The notes under the pieces: model-generated
Database searches by the model: none
Seen by the model: the letters and a program-made list of their open reading frames with translations, nothing else
What the model was told of the DNA's origin: nothing
Shown: positions 58,801 through 64,000 of the stretch, one piece after another
How positions within the stretch are numbered: position 1 is the first letter of the stretch
Layout: every line of letters begins with the position of its first letter
NCBI RefSeq assembly: GCF_000017205.1
Contig: NC_009656.1
Location: forward strand, 4,902,001 to 4,966,000
DNA: 64,000 nt
Origin: Pseudomonas paraeruginosa PA7
Lineage (GTDB): Bacteria > Pseudomonadota > Gammaproteobacteria > Pseudomonadales > Pseudomonadaceae
Direction of reading: 5' to 3'
Made by a program: the position numbers and the translations under genes

Positions 58801-59377
58801 AGTTGCTCTGCTGGTCGAAACGCAGGGTGGTCTGCCGGCCGATGTTGAAGGTTTCCCAATTGAGGATCGCGCGATCGGCGGTCTGCTCCACCGTCACCGT
58901 GGTACGCCCGCCATCTTGCGACTGCACCGGCGCCTTGGCGTTCTGCCAGGCCTGTTCGAACGGCAGGGATGCGTCCACCTTCAGGCCGCCCTCGCCCAGG
59001 CCGTCCGGGATATTCGTCGGCGCCGCCAGCGCGGCCTGGCGTCCCGCCGCCTGGGCGGCCTGCTGCGCGGCGATCGCCGCCACGGTGTTGTTGAGGTTCT
59101 GCAACGAACGCTGCAACTGCTGGTTGACCTTCTGCTGCTGGGCCAGCGGCGGTGGCGTCATGCCCGGTAGCGGCGCGCCCGGACGCGCGACTCCAGCGCT
59201 CTGCTGGGCGCCCTTGGCAGCGAACCAGGCCGCGCTGAACGGCTGGGAAGCCTGGGCACCACCGGCAACCATGAGCAGGGCGATGACCTGTGCCAGCGGT
59301 TTCAGCCGCGGCAGGCCGCTATCGAGCGAAACGACGGTTGACGAAGGGGCGGACGGGCGAGACGGGCGAGACGGCAT
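46823..59377 (-). CDS. pdtA: PdtA, giant TpsA-type (filamentous-hemagglutinin) exoprotein
   Basis: 4184 residues, close to the about 4180 of PAO1 PdtA (PA0690). Extended signal region (LPRLKPLAQVIALLMVAGGAQA), then the TPS domain (PDGLGEGGLKVDASLPFEQAWQNAK ... NRNGVVFSGSSQVNVRNLVAAAANIS), with NRNG in place of the usual NPNG. Thousands of residues of beta-helical repeats follow (GGSL, GDLTL, LDLSG), and the DUF3739-like end (APGDIDLIAPLGTIDAGEAGIRVSGNVNVAALQVINAANIQ). Residues about 3026-3118 hold a tandem repeat. Start ATG 59377 with AAGGA. Exported by PdtB; induced in phosphate starvation. Confidence 0.96.
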   Translation of the reverse strand: MPSRPSRPSAPSSTVVSLDSGLPRLKPLAQVIALLMVAGGAQASQPFSAAWFAAKGAQQSAGVARPGAPLPGMTPPPLAQQQKVNQQLQRSLQNLNNTVAAIAAQQAAQAAGRQAALAAPTNIPDGLGEGGLKVDASLPFEQAWQNAKAPVQSQDGGRTTVTVEQTADRAILNWETFNIGRQTTLRFDQQSNWAVLNRVNDPSARPSQIQGRIEAGGTVMVANRNGVVFSGSSQVNVRNLVAAAANISDIQFRERGLYFDANGSQPSFTDAAGAVRVERGALLQSADPASSTAAGGYVLLLGSEVENAGQIVTPKGQATLAAGDSFYIRRGVGTDGNLRSTTRGNEVATALVAGSSAGRVVNQGLVQASTGDITLTGRQVRQEGVVLSSSSTDVRGTIHLLNSASDTRGSVVLGEGSSTAVLVDASGAGALDSQRDAAQQALDGASPTNNVTGRFDNLSRVTDRSEQSRIEIVSGGNVDFQRGSLTLASGGQVAVSAAGRSLLRDGAQVDVAGAVGVKVAMESNNIRINVQGNEQRDAPVNREGGGLASNDVWVDARELVLVPAGSNGYASDRWYTAGGLLELGGYLGTRNHSAGEWMAQGGTLTFTGGELVSQPGSVANLSGGTLDVQGGLIRQTWLKGSDGRLYEISRAPGDLLYEGIYRGFEDSSPRWGQTRYFYNPLIAPQSRYENGYMVGRDAGRMVVGTASAVLEGDLLGKVFQGERQVRAPQPGADGYRQAQNAVARGAELVVGSYTPRYEGASGNVSYNLAPTLQRVRLADGGGPSAASLGLDTALADEQRGTLQLDSERLSGFELGAVRVAASERIEVGDALQVGNGGEITLYAPEVEVNADLVARAGSLRLGNVLEQVEMVRGERLDTYLGPAAGQRAGVTLGDGVRLDARGLWSNLLRGGVEAERAYLDGGRVSLRSSGDLSLGVDSRIDVSSGAALLADGKQVGGKGGDLTLSANTGAAATDGRLQLGGELAGHGVAGAGTLSIQAPRVSIGATARDDTLALASGFFDRGFASYRVIGEQGLEVTEGTQVQVRRPLYRFRDDAVAIASGADPLRALEPWLAPLYEERPASGELLQRPGASLFLQAGTRQTGAGQVAASVLDIARGSLLEVDPGQRIELRGVGQLNIEGRLNAWGGSIELGSVALPAPQRDPLESVGHQRAIRVGEQGVLDVAARAATALDFQGRRYGRVAEGGSIVIGGTVEQAGGKAAAAELFIDLRPGSLLDASGTEALLDIPGVGQTRVASAGGSISLASANGLYLDGDLRAFSGGEGAAAGSLSVALATPNYLTSLATDQVLRPRELVVAQQRDTAGEERGYAYGHGRLAASQVQDGGFGELTLFSDGLLSFAGDLELSLAQRLSLYSGALGLGEGAAADSRVRLAAPSLLLAGAFVNEAAENNETQPLSTSLAQVSRQPSEARFEASAQVLDIRDSLVFGSRGGFRDATGGTRVVDRRGFDRVELSSTGDMRLLAGNAEPMERINTQLLSAGDVLIRAAQLYPGSGAGARILAGYGYQADGAAPAFDPTRSLRIERSGATTPEQPLAVFGSLSLGAASVIQGGVVRAPLGYLEIGQSNGGAGTTNRVELLPGSLTSVSGAGLALPYGGTVDGQAWRYAGKEVVLTGVGGSSNDRGVLKTGLDLGGLSVQVAPGATLDLSGGGELLGAGFVSGRGGSTDARYNPLVRIDEDGRFSLPGLADNPIYAIVPGVQRIAPVAAERGAVDPLVGQQISIGGGVPGLPAGTYTLLPSTYALLPGAYRVELNGQAGLGRALPTQLMRSGSWSLAGQLSLAGTGVRDQLYRQVLLTPADVVRRHSQYNETSYSDFARADAARRGVPRPMLPEDARSLRLDLLAGGGADALAFDGRGLFQAARGGYGGSLVVSGNNQRIEIVGGGAQASEGFQGVTLRADDLNAVGAARLVIGSTPTVLYGQGGNYVSFDITDSARSIVLRNGAELAAPEVFLLANRPGEAISLEQGAAIVTLGRGAAAYDARDGFLYAPGGRSMLALSNGVLNVLPPEAGTPDRGPGDILLGVSAAGGAAGETRLYSEGSLVAATDKRFVLDSSVRYGTRNLTLAAGAFNVGEQALLAGLAQRGVLPTGLALDQRLLDRLLQGDASEGAPPLETLVLNARDAFNFYGDVGLDSYDPATGRSRLSRLVLGTPAIYGYGDSDSVASIRTSNLIWNGAQTPPAGVIAGGAGSGQGTLDIRSERLEFGYGPFSQPSAIDSYRRLALGFATVNLSASERITANHKGSLAVYQSQGEYQAGSGYAYSGGDLNLITPLLTGEAGSRNSLLAGGSLRVSAGPGNVTSAPLELANGALGAELALEGGSLLLDTRVGLPSGKLSLTAREDLELGAGAQLDLAGRAVRFDDVTRYSWGGEVNLLSRGGDIRQAGASRIDLSASNNRAGSLTAVALGSEAGVVDLQGQLLAASSGEYDAGGTLVPYAAGSVEIRAQQLGGEGTPDSRFADLNQRLNAGQVFGARSFQIKQGDLTIGSEVKAAAIEVSLDGGHLRVNGVLDASGEQVGSIRLAGKQGLSIGAEALLDAHGRRLRVDSYGKIIDSPNRAVIELNAGDGLLSLGAGARIDLRHGTAAAPGGAAGQNDGVARGSLDLYAPRLGGATAGDIAVDASGPLQILGARTITLNAVQRYDDAPSAAQPASNGRAYQEITQAYLDGKHQQNELFMQAALANAALLDGKLAGLNDAAYADAFHLRPGLEIVSATADGDLVVQGDLDLSGYRYASLNPHTAKTMVYGSGEAGSLALRAGGDLNIYGSVTDGFAPPPETDDDQGWRLLSGQDRLGGDRVVPAAGVRLDDDSFFPAGKTLNFELPIKAMTMAAGTRLPVEAVLSQPLRLPAGTVLEGAILDAAGNLLQPAGSLLGEALELPAGTRLGAGSRLPLATPVMAMSWPGGVPLPGRATLANGEADGVRLAGGLELRAGAFLPAGSDIRLPDGAASVDVRPVGAVSRNWAIAPMLTAGSQSWNLRLVAGADLQAADPRLTDPLSRGQMRLADTHYGMRRIPATGGGLVWTQEGVDGWGDPSIKPGDPLDPEALGYPTLCDDFPSWCAASSGGMVWTEEGVAGWGDPGIKPGDPLDPEALGYPTLCDDFPTWCAASGDDYALEAEPYASRFSVLRTGTGDLELFAAGNLRMDSPFGVYTAGTASLVDARYNLPRARDGGSVLLDPALGGYEQWVDGGEQSLYSAWYPTQGGNLTLVVGGDLSGDILGRLSGAVSNTGQDSAAVGNWLWRQGSASTAGTTDATAWWVNFGTYARRPGSEGAAAATQQVGFTGIGTLGGGDLSLRVAGDAGIIETRTSSVAQVRSQRSQGLVLAVGGSGRVGEDGRLSLSGGGDMDVRIGGTLNPLTPFDQGSSLYGAVINLRGNAQVRATSLGGIDLLYGRTDSLQVPGERRAYDPFVATLGLANGGPTLVPGDATFSLNSLGDLVLQGVVDPGRAPLMNGTPYTSGGVDGYGLSGFSLWSERTAIDLASAGGNLTPVSLGRPEQVTDSALVYPAKLSAVALAGSLYYGNATRRDNTRSDMTALVLAPSSQGRLDLLAGDSIYAGGYSISRSGASAASLATPSNPSYQGYTGGARQADNLASDGSRASFELFPLFAFGANSVSGEWGAAQEPSRFHALSGDLVGVDSGRLLRYTDPGDARFGQLRYEGYGAVRMLAGRDIVSSGTGLGIERRFASTLENYASSGNLFVNTLASDVSLVQAGRDILYGNFNVAGPGSLEISAGRNLLMEDEVAVTSLGPVAPGDARSGASVVLQAGASQADYSGFLQRYLEPDNLALAAVSLAEQPGKVVRTYENELVEWLAGRYGFSGDVLQARDFLAGLPAEQQRIFARELYFAELKAAGREYNEAGGVRQGSYLRGRNAIATLFPGRDPAGNPIRYDGDIVMYGGAGVHTNFGGDIQLLTPGGQQVFGIEGEAPPSSAGVVTQGMGNIRSYAQGSILLGQSRMMTTFGGDIQIWSAEGDINAGRGSKTTVVYTPPRRVYDAWGNVSLSPQVPSTGAGIATLNPIPEVAPGDIDLIAPLGTIDAGEAGIRVSGNVNVAALQVINAANIQTQGQSSGIPVVASVNTGALTSASAAASSASQAAEDVSRQQQATARQRMPSVITVQVLGFGNERLEPSRDGASRAPGYDPDSAVQVLGAGALSEQARRQLTDEERGNLAL
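50023..50298 (-). repeat. 138-bp tandem duplication inside pdtA (46 residues each)
   Basis: Two head-to-tail copies (50023-50160 and 50161-50298) encode GWGDPSIKPGDPLDPEALGY...CDDFPSWCAAS and GWGDPGIKPGDPLDPEALGY...CDDFPTWCAAS. Each copy holds two cysteines six residues apart, in an otherwise cysteine-poor exoprotein. Copies differ at several third-codon positions, so the duplication is not brand new. Confidence 0.9.
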
Positions 59378-59473
59378 GACGCGGGATTCCTTGGGCCTGT
59401 TCAACTCGACGCGCCGGTTCGCCAACGCGCACTCCTGATGGGAAGACGGCCGGCGACGGGGTGGGCCGAAGTC

Positions 59474-59491
59474 TTGTCACGGAAAGTTCAT
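59474..59491. promoter_or_regulatory. Possible degenerate pho box upstream of pdtA
   Basis: TTGTCAC-GGAA-AGTTCAT resembles the PhoB tandem site CTGTCAT-N4-CTGTCAT at 9 of 14 positions, in the inverted orientation relative to pdtA and about 100 nt before its start. Weak by sequence alone; supported only by the known phosphate control of pdtA. Confidence 0.3.
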
Positions 59492-59511
59492 GGAAAGCGG
59501 TTATGCGCCGG

Positions 59512-59545
59512 AAAAAGAAACCGGCAGTGCTTGCGCACCACCGGT
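59512..59545 (-). terminator. Terminator after the DING phosphatase gene
   Basis: On the minus strand ACCGG-TG-GTGC / GCAC-TG-CCGGT with a GCAA tetraloop is followed by TTTCTTTTT. It separates the phosphatase gene from pdtA. Confidence 0.75.
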
Positions 59546-59574
59546 CCCGGGTATCGCCTGTAGGCGGGAACGTC

Positions 59575-60753
59575 TCAGAGCGGACGGCCAATGCCGTTGC
59601 AGACGTTGGTGTGGCCGATGTACAGGTTGTTGGTGGAAGTCAGGAACGACTGACGCACCGCGAGCTTCCAGGAAGCAGGCAGCGGCACGAAGCGATGGTT
59701 GGTGATCGCGGCGTCGTTGTTGACGCTGGCGCCGTAGTGACGGGTGAAGAAGTCGCGCACCTGCTGGGTCTGGGTGGCGTCCGCGTAGCACTGGCTGAAG
59801 ATCAGGTTGGTGAAGCCGAGGATCGGGTAGCCGGTGGTGGGGTACGGACGTACGCTCGGATCGGTCGCGCTGGCGGTGGCGGCGAAGACCGGCACCCAGT
59901 TGTTCGGATCGGAGCGTTGGGCGGTGGTCGGCGGGGTAACGGCGCCGATGGCGGCCGAGACGTTGGCCGGAGCCGGCGATACGCCGCGAATCTGGGCGAC
60001 CTTGGTGGCATCGTCGAGACCGGCCAGGGTCGGCGCGGCGAAGTCCGGGCTCATGTAGGTGATGCGGCCTTCGGCGGCGTTGAGCGTGTTCATCACGGCC
60101 TGGCTGCCCTGGGCCGAGACGGCGCCGGACGGCAGGCCGCCAGAGAAGCTGCTGCCGAAGCTGGTGGTGATGGCGAAGGTACCGCCCTCGGTGGCGCTGG
60201 AGCAGGAAGCGTTGAGGAAGCGGGTGAACAGCTCGGTGGTACCGCTGCTTTCCGAACGGTAGACCACGGTGATGGCGCCGGTGCGGCCCGAGTCGGGGAT
60301 CTGGCTCCAGTCGGTCAGGCGGCCGGAGAACACGCCGCAGAGGGTGTTCACGTCGGCGAAGTTGACGGCGTTGCTGCCTGCCTTGTTGAACGGAATGGCG
60401 ACCGAGGTGGCGACCGAGGGAACCTGGATCAGCGGACCCCAGGCGGCGCCATGGGCGGCCAGGTAGGGGCTGGTTTCGCTGGTCGGGTTCAGCTTGGAGT
60501 CGCTGCCAGCCCAGTGCACGTTCTTGTCGGTGGTGCCGGCGACGAACTTGGTGTAGTCGTTGTTCAGGAAGGCAGCCTTGCCGTTGCCGCTGCCGACGCC
60601 GATGTAGGCGGCGAAGCCGGCGGTCAGGACGCCGGGCTCCTGGTACAGCTGCTGCGGCAGGGTAGCGCCGCCGCCATTGACGGTGGCCATGGCCTGGGCG
60701 GATACGAGGGCGGCCACGCTCAGCGAGGCAGCGATCAGAGAGCGCTTGAACAT
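59575..60753 (-). CDS. DING-family (PstS-like) phosphatase of the LapA/LapB type
   Basis: 392 residues. Signal peptide MFKRSLIAASLSVAALVSAQAMA, mature start TVNGGGATLPQQLYQ, a variant of the DINGGGATLP signature. Phosphate-binding motifs: GSDSKL, YRSESSGTTELFTRFLN and GSSFSGGLPSGAVSAQGSQ. In P. aeruginosa LapA (PA0688) and LapB (PA0689) are such proteins, and LapA is secreted by the Hxc system in low phosphate. Only one copy is present here between hxcS and pdtA, and I cannot say which orthologue it is. AAAGGAGATTCTTC before ATG 60753 fixes the start. Confidence 0.92.
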   Translation of the reverse strand: MFKRSLIAASLSVAALVSAQAMATVNGGGATLPQQLYQEPGVLTAGFAAYIGVGSGNGKAAFLNNDYTKFVAGTTDKNVHWAGSDSKLNPTSETSPYLAAHGAAWGPLIQVPSVATSVAIPFNKAGSNAVNFADVNTLCGVFSGRLTDWSQIPDSGRTGAITVVYRSESSGTTELFTRFLNASCSSATEGGTFAITTSFGSSFSGGLPSGAVSAQGSQAVMNTLNAAEGRITYMSPDFAAPTLAGLDDATKVAQIRGVSPAPANVSAAIGAVTPPTTAQRSDPNNWVPVFAATASATDPSVRPYPTTGYPILGFTNLIFSQCYADATQTQQVRDFFTRHYGASVNNDAAITNHRFVPLPASWKLAVRQSFLTSTNNLYIGHTNVCNGIGRPL

Positions 60754-61195
60754 GAAGAATCTCCTTTCATCGTGGTGTTGGTACGTTGAGAAGTCGTCTT
60801 GCATGAGGCGGCGCCGTGCTTGCCGGGCTTTGCATCCCTAGCCGGTCGAAGGGGCCGCTGGGGTTAAAACTCGCAAGTTCCGGTGACAGATCGGGGAAAA
60901 AATCTCGGGAGCATCGAATTGTTTTCAGGCCCTTTCCTCGGGTGTTCGAAGGCTCTGCGCCGGGCGTTTTCGCCAGGCGCGCAATGCCTTCTTGGCCTGC
61001 CCCGGCGGGTGGCCCGCGGCGGCCCTGGCGCGCCCGCGGGGCAACCTCGCTGAAACATGCACCCGAGCCCTGGCGCGGGGCCACACGGGTTGATGACAGC
61101 CAGAGGAAGGCCTGCCTGCCCTCGGCCCTCCCGCTGGCCGGGCAACGCCAGCGGCGTTATCCGCCCGACACGGCAGTGGATCGTCCAGGCACCGG
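60754..61195. other. 442-nt region between hxcS and the DING phosphatase gene
   Basis: No gene seen. It should contain the phosphatase promoter. A single strong PhoB half-site, CTGTCAC on the minus strand (60883-60889), lies about 135 nt before the start; the second half-site is poor. A long plus-strand frame here is composition-driven. Confidence 0.5.
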
Positions 61196-62410
61196 CTACT
61201 GGACCAGTTGGTTCATCTCGATGATCGGCATCAGCACCGCCATCACGATCATCAGCACCACGCCGCCCATGACCACGATCATCAGCGGTTCGAGCAACGC
61301 GGTCATGCCCATGGCACGGCGTTCGATGTCGCGCGACAGGGTCTGCGCCGCGCGGTCGAGCATCGGTGGCAGCGCGCCGGTCTTCTCGCCGCTGGCGATC
61401 AGGTGGGTGAGGATCGGCGGGAATACCTGCCGCGCGCGCAGCGCCGAGGCCAGCGAGACGCCCTCGCGAACCTGCGCGGTGGCCTCCTCCACCGCCCACG
61501 CCAGGCAGTCGTTGGCCAGGGTCTGGCGCGCCGCGTCGAGCGCGCGCAGCAGCGGCACGCCGGCGCTGCCGAGGATCGCCAGGGTGGAGGCGAAGCGCGC
61601 GGTATTCACCCCGAGCACGAAGCGGCCGATCAGGGGCAGGCGCAGCACCCGGCGATGCCAGTCGAGCCGCGCCTGCGGGTTGCGCAGGTACAGGCGCCAG
61701 CCCCAGAAACCACCGCCGAGGGCTCCCGCGCAGAGCCAGCCCCAGGCGCGCACGAAGTCACTGGCCTGGAGCATCACCCGGGTCAGCGCCGGCAGGTCCT
61801 GGCGCGCCTGGGAAAAGGCGCTGACCACCTGCGGCACCACGTAGCCGAGGAGGAAGATGACGATACCGATGGAAACCACGCCGACCACCGCCGGATAGAT
61901 GAACGCGGTGAGGATCTTGCCACGCAAGGCGTTGCGTTCCTCGATGTAGTCGGCCAGGCGCTCCATTACCTGGGCCAGGTCGCCGGACTCCTCGCCCGCC
62001 GCCACCAGCGCCCGGTAGATTTCCGGAAAGTCGCGCGGCCGCGCGGCGAGGGCGTCGGCCAGGCGCATGCCGCCGCGCACGTCGCTGCGCACGGCGCCGA
62101 GGGTCTGTGCAATATGCTTGCGCTCGGCCTGGTCGAGGGTCGCGCTCAGCGCCGCTTCCAGCGGCAGGCTGGCGGCCAGCAGGCTGGCCAGCTGGCGGGT
62201 GGCCCAGGCCAGGTCGCCGTCGGACAGGCGTGGGGCGAACAGCGCGCCCGCCCCTTGCCCGGTCCCGCCACCAGCCTGCTCGCGGACCTCCAGCGGAGTC
62301 AGGCCGCGGGCGCGCAGCTGGCCGAGGGCACCGCGCGGGCTGTCCGCCTCCAGGGTCCCGGTCTCGATCCGCCCCTGGGCGTCGGCGGCTTCGTAGCGGA
62401 AGGTCTGCAT
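61196..62410 (-). CDS. hxcS: HxcS, type II secretion inner-membrane platform protein (GspF family)
   Basis: 404 residues, GspF length. N-terminal MQTFRYEAADAQGRIETGTLEADSPRGALGQLRARGLTP, two T2SF domains (WATRQLASLLAASLPLEAALSATL; FASTLAILGSAGVPLLRALDAARQTL), three membrane helices including ILTAFIYPAVVGVVSIGIVIFLLGYVVPQV and the C-terminal LEPLMIVVMGGVVLMIVMAVLMPIIEMNQLV. Its ATG overlaps the hxcR TGA by one base. Part of the phosphate-regulated Hxc system that exports DING/Lap phosphatases. Matches PA0687. Confidence 0.95.
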   Translation of the reverse strand: MQTFRYEAADAQGRIETGTLEADSPRGALGQLRARGLTPLEVREQAGGGTGQGAGALFAPRLSDGDLAWATRQLASLLAASLPLEAALSATLDQAERKHIAQTLGAVRSDVRGGMRLADALAARPRDFPEIYRALVAAGEESGDLAQVMERLADYIEERNALRGKILTAFIYPAVVGVVSIGIVIFLLGYVVPQVVSAFSQARQDLPALTRVMLQASDFVRAWGWLCAGALGGGFWGWRLYLRNPQARLDWHRRVLRLPLIGRFVLGVNTARFASTLAILGSAGVPLLRALDAARQTLANDCLAWAVEEATAQVREGVSLASALRARQVFPPILTHLIASGEKTGALPPMLDRAAQTLSRDIERRAMGMTALLEPLMIVVMGGVVLMIVMAVLMPIIEMNQLVQ

Positions 62411-63819
62411 CAGGCGTCCCGGGTCACGCGGAGGATTTCCTCCAGGGTGGTGGCGCCGCTGGCGATCCAGCGCTCGCCGTCCTCGCGCATGCTGCGCATG
62501 CCGGCGGCGCGGGCGGCTTCGCGGAGATCCTGCTCGGCGCGGCCCTGGTGGACCAGGCGACGGATCTCGTCGTCGATCACGAACAGCTCGTGGATGCCGG
62601 TGCGCCCGCTGTAGCCGGTGTGGTTGCAGGCCGGGCAGCCGACCGCGCGCCAACCGCCGTCCTCTTCGACCCGGCAGTGCGTGCACAGGCGCCGCACCAG
62701 GCGCTGGGCGAGCACGCCGAGCATCGACGAGGCGAGCAGGAATGGCTCGACGCCCATGTCCACCAGCCGGGTCACCGCCGACACCGCGTCGTTGGTGTGC
62801 AGCGTGGCCAGCACCAGGTGCCCGGTGAGCGAGGCCTGCACGGCGATCTGCGCGGTCTCCAGGTCGCGGATCTCGCCGATCATGATGATGTCCGGGTCCT
62901 GCCGGAGGATCGCCCGCAGGGCCACGGCGAAGGTCATGTCGATGCGCGCGTTGACCTGGATCTGGCTGATCCCGGGCAGGTCGTACTCCACCGGGTCCTC
63001 GACGGTGAGGATGTTGCTGGTGCTGGCGTCGAGCCGCGCCAGGGCGGCGTAGAGGGTGGTGGTCTTGCCGCTGCCGGTGGGCCCGGTGACCAGCACGATG
63101 CCGTGCGGCTGGCGGATCAGCTGGTCCAGCGGCGCCAGCACCCCCGGGGCCATGCCCAGGGTCTCCAGCTTCAGGCGCCCGGCCTGCTTGTCCAGCAGAC
63201 GCATCACCACCCGCTCGCCGTGCCCGGTGGGTACGGTGGAGACGCGGATGTCGATCGGTCGCCCGGCCACCCGCAGGGCGATGCGGCCGTCCTGGGGCAG
63301 GCGTTTCTCGGCGATGTCCAGCTGCGCCATGATCTTGATCCGCGATACCAGCGCCGCGTGCAGCGCCTTGCGCGGCGCGACCACGTCGCGCAGGGCGCCG
63401 TCGACGCGGTAGCGCACCACCGAATGGGTCTCGAAGGGCTCGATGTGGATGTCGCTGGCCTCGTCGCGCGCGGCCTGGGTCAGCAGCGCGTTGATCATGC
63501 GGATCACCGGCGCGCCGTCCTGGGTGTCGAGCAGGTCGGTGACCTCGGGGATGTCGTCCAGCAGGCGGTCGAGGTCGACCTCGCTCTCCGCCGCGCCGAC
63601 CACCGCCGCGGCGCTGCCGGTGTCGGAATAGGCGCTGGCCAGCAGGGTGTCGAGTTCGTCATCGCGGACGCTCTCGAGACTGGCCACGGCATGCCGCTGG
63701 CGCACCTCGCTGATCGCCCAGCCGGGCGTGCGCGGACTGACCAGCAGGGTCGCGCCGTCGGCGCCCGGCCGCAGCAGGGCGCGCTGCGCCTTGGCCCAGG
63801 CGTAGGGCAGCAGGCTCAC
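62410..63819 (-). CDS. hxcR: HxcR, type II secretion ATPase (GspE family)
   Basis: 469 residues. N1E domain with the conserved ASDIHIEPFETHSVVRYRVDG, Walker A GPTGSGKTTT (about 246-255), Asp-box (ILTVEDPVEYDLPGISQIQVN), Walker B (DPDIIMIGEIRDLETAQIA), His-box (GHLVLATLHTNDA) and a zinc site with four cysteines (CTHC ... CPAC). Powers the Hxc pseudopilus. GTG 63819 overlaps the hxcQ TGA (GTGA), indicating coupling. Matches PA0686. Confidence 0.96.
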   Translation of the reverse strand: MSLLPYAWAKAQRALLRPGADGATLLVSPRTPGWAISEVRQRHAVASLESVRDDELDTLLASAYSDTGSAAAVVGAAESEVDLDRLLDDIPEVTDLLDTQDGAPVIRMINALLTQAARDEASDIHIEPFETHSVVRYRVDGALRDVVAPRKALHAALVSRIKIMAQLDIAEKRLPQDGRIALRVAGRPIDIRVSTVPTGHGERVVMRLLDKQAGRLKLETLGMAPGVLAPLDQLIRQPHGIVLVTGPTGSGKTTTLYAALARLDASTSNILTVEDPVEYDLPGISQIQVNARIDMTFAVALRAILRQDPDIIMIGEIRDLETAQIAVQASLTGHLVLATLHTNDAVSAVTRLVDMGVEPFLLASSMLGVLAQRLVRRLCTHCRVEEDGGWRAVGCPACNHTGYSGRTGIHELFVIDDEIRRLVHQGRAEQDLREAARAAGMRSMREDGERWIASGATTLEEILRVTRDA

Positions 63820-64000
63820 AGCGGCGCCGCCTCGTCCAGCGGTACCGCACGCAACGGCCGCGGGGTCGGGCGCAGGTCGTAGGCGGCCTGCGGGATGCCC
63901 TGCTCCGCCGGCGGCAGTACCGGCGCCTGCATGTCGCCGACGCTCCAGTCATGGCGCGGTTGCACGCGCTGCTGGGCGCGGCGGATGAAGTCGTAGCGGT
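63816..64000 (-). CDS. hxcQ: HxcQ secretin, C-terminal end (partial)
   Basis: Minus-strand frame from the right edge to TGA 63818-63816. The 61 visible residues (RYDFIRRAQQRVQPRHDWSVGDMQ ... VPLDEAAPL) form the cytosol-side or lipoprotein-tail region after the secretin barrel. The RYDFIRRAQ segment is typical of the end of GspD proteins. Coupled to hxcR by a GTGA overlap. Identity comes from position in the hxcQRS order. Confidence 0.8.
   Translation of the reverse strand, partial: RYDFIRRAQQRVQPRHDWSVGDMQAPVLPPAEQGIPQAAYDLRPTPRPLRAVPLDEAAPL

Noticed and set aside
46823..59377. Many long plus-strand open frames antisense to pdtA (for example 49784-52894 and 55274-57466)
   Set aside because: High third-position GC keeps antisense frames open; their proteins are low-complexity Ala/Gly/Arg/Val/Gln strings with no ribosome sites, while the pdtA frame has conserved domains throughout.

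Overview
The window is chromosomal DNA of Pseudomonas aeruginosa or a very close relative (the divergent PA7-like clade is possible). GC is high throughout. Gene order follows the PAO1 stretch from about PA0752 down to PA0685, read in reverse. Marker genes recognisable from their proteins include ung, dspI, sdsA1/sdsB1, phaG, toxR (regA), migA, exbB2/exbD2, pdtA/phdA/pdtB and hxcRS. PAO1 locus numbers are from memory, not from a search.

Layout. 1-2.9 kb: end of a TctA-like transporter subunit, an AbrB-type membrane protein, ung and a VanW-family protein. 2.9-9.7 kb: an AraC-type regulator divergent from a six-gene acyl-CoA/valine-type catabolic run (CoA-acylating aldehyde dehydrogenase, acyl-CoA dehydrogenase, DspI, a hydroxyisobutyryl-CoA hydrolase-like protein, and the PA0743-type serine/hydroxyacid dehydrogenase). 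A two-copy direct repeat, a likely operator, lies between regulator and operon. 9.7-14.2 kb: a K+ channel-like protein, an NAD(P)-binding protein, and the alkylsulfatase SdsA1 divergent from its regulator SdsB1. 14.2-20.7 kb: small lipoproteins, a two-gene membrane operon, a CWC zinc-type protein, an RsuA-like pseudouridine synthase and two L,D-transpeptidase-like proteins. 21-22 kb: phaG.

22.2-26.3 kb is the accessory junction. A tRNA-Gly(CCC), the usual Pf-phage attachment site, is followed by only the toxin-antitoxin pair and the last 69 codons of a Pf-type integrase. An IS3-family element truncates the integrase and no other phage genes follow. The IS has no target duplication and its orfA carries a frameshift, so the rest of the prophage was probably deleted at the IS. 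26-36 kb: a YjhX/GNAT pair, a decayed gene, toxR, a frameshifted chloramphenicol acetyltransferase gene, migA, an extra hexapeptide acyltransferase, an amidase, an MFS transporter, a sterol-desaturase-like protein, and AraC and LysR regulators.

36-64 kb is a phosphate-starvation and secretion region, all on the minus strand. Read 5' to 3' it holds hxcQ (end), hxcR and hxcS of the Hxc type II secretion system, one DING/LapA-LapB-type phosphatase (the type of substrate Hxc exports), the giant two-partner exoprotein PdtA, PhdA, the transporter PdtB, a dedicated ExbB2-ExbD2-TonB-like energy system, a porin, a coiled-coil protein, a YbjN protein, a lipoprotein PPIase, a TonB-C-like protein and a LysR regulator. 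The most unusual items are PhdA as a fusion of a Phd antitoxin domain with an IS5-type transposase domain, a cysteine-containing 46-residue tandem duplication inside PdtA, an ExbB with a large lectin-like periplasmic domain, and the stripped prophage junction.
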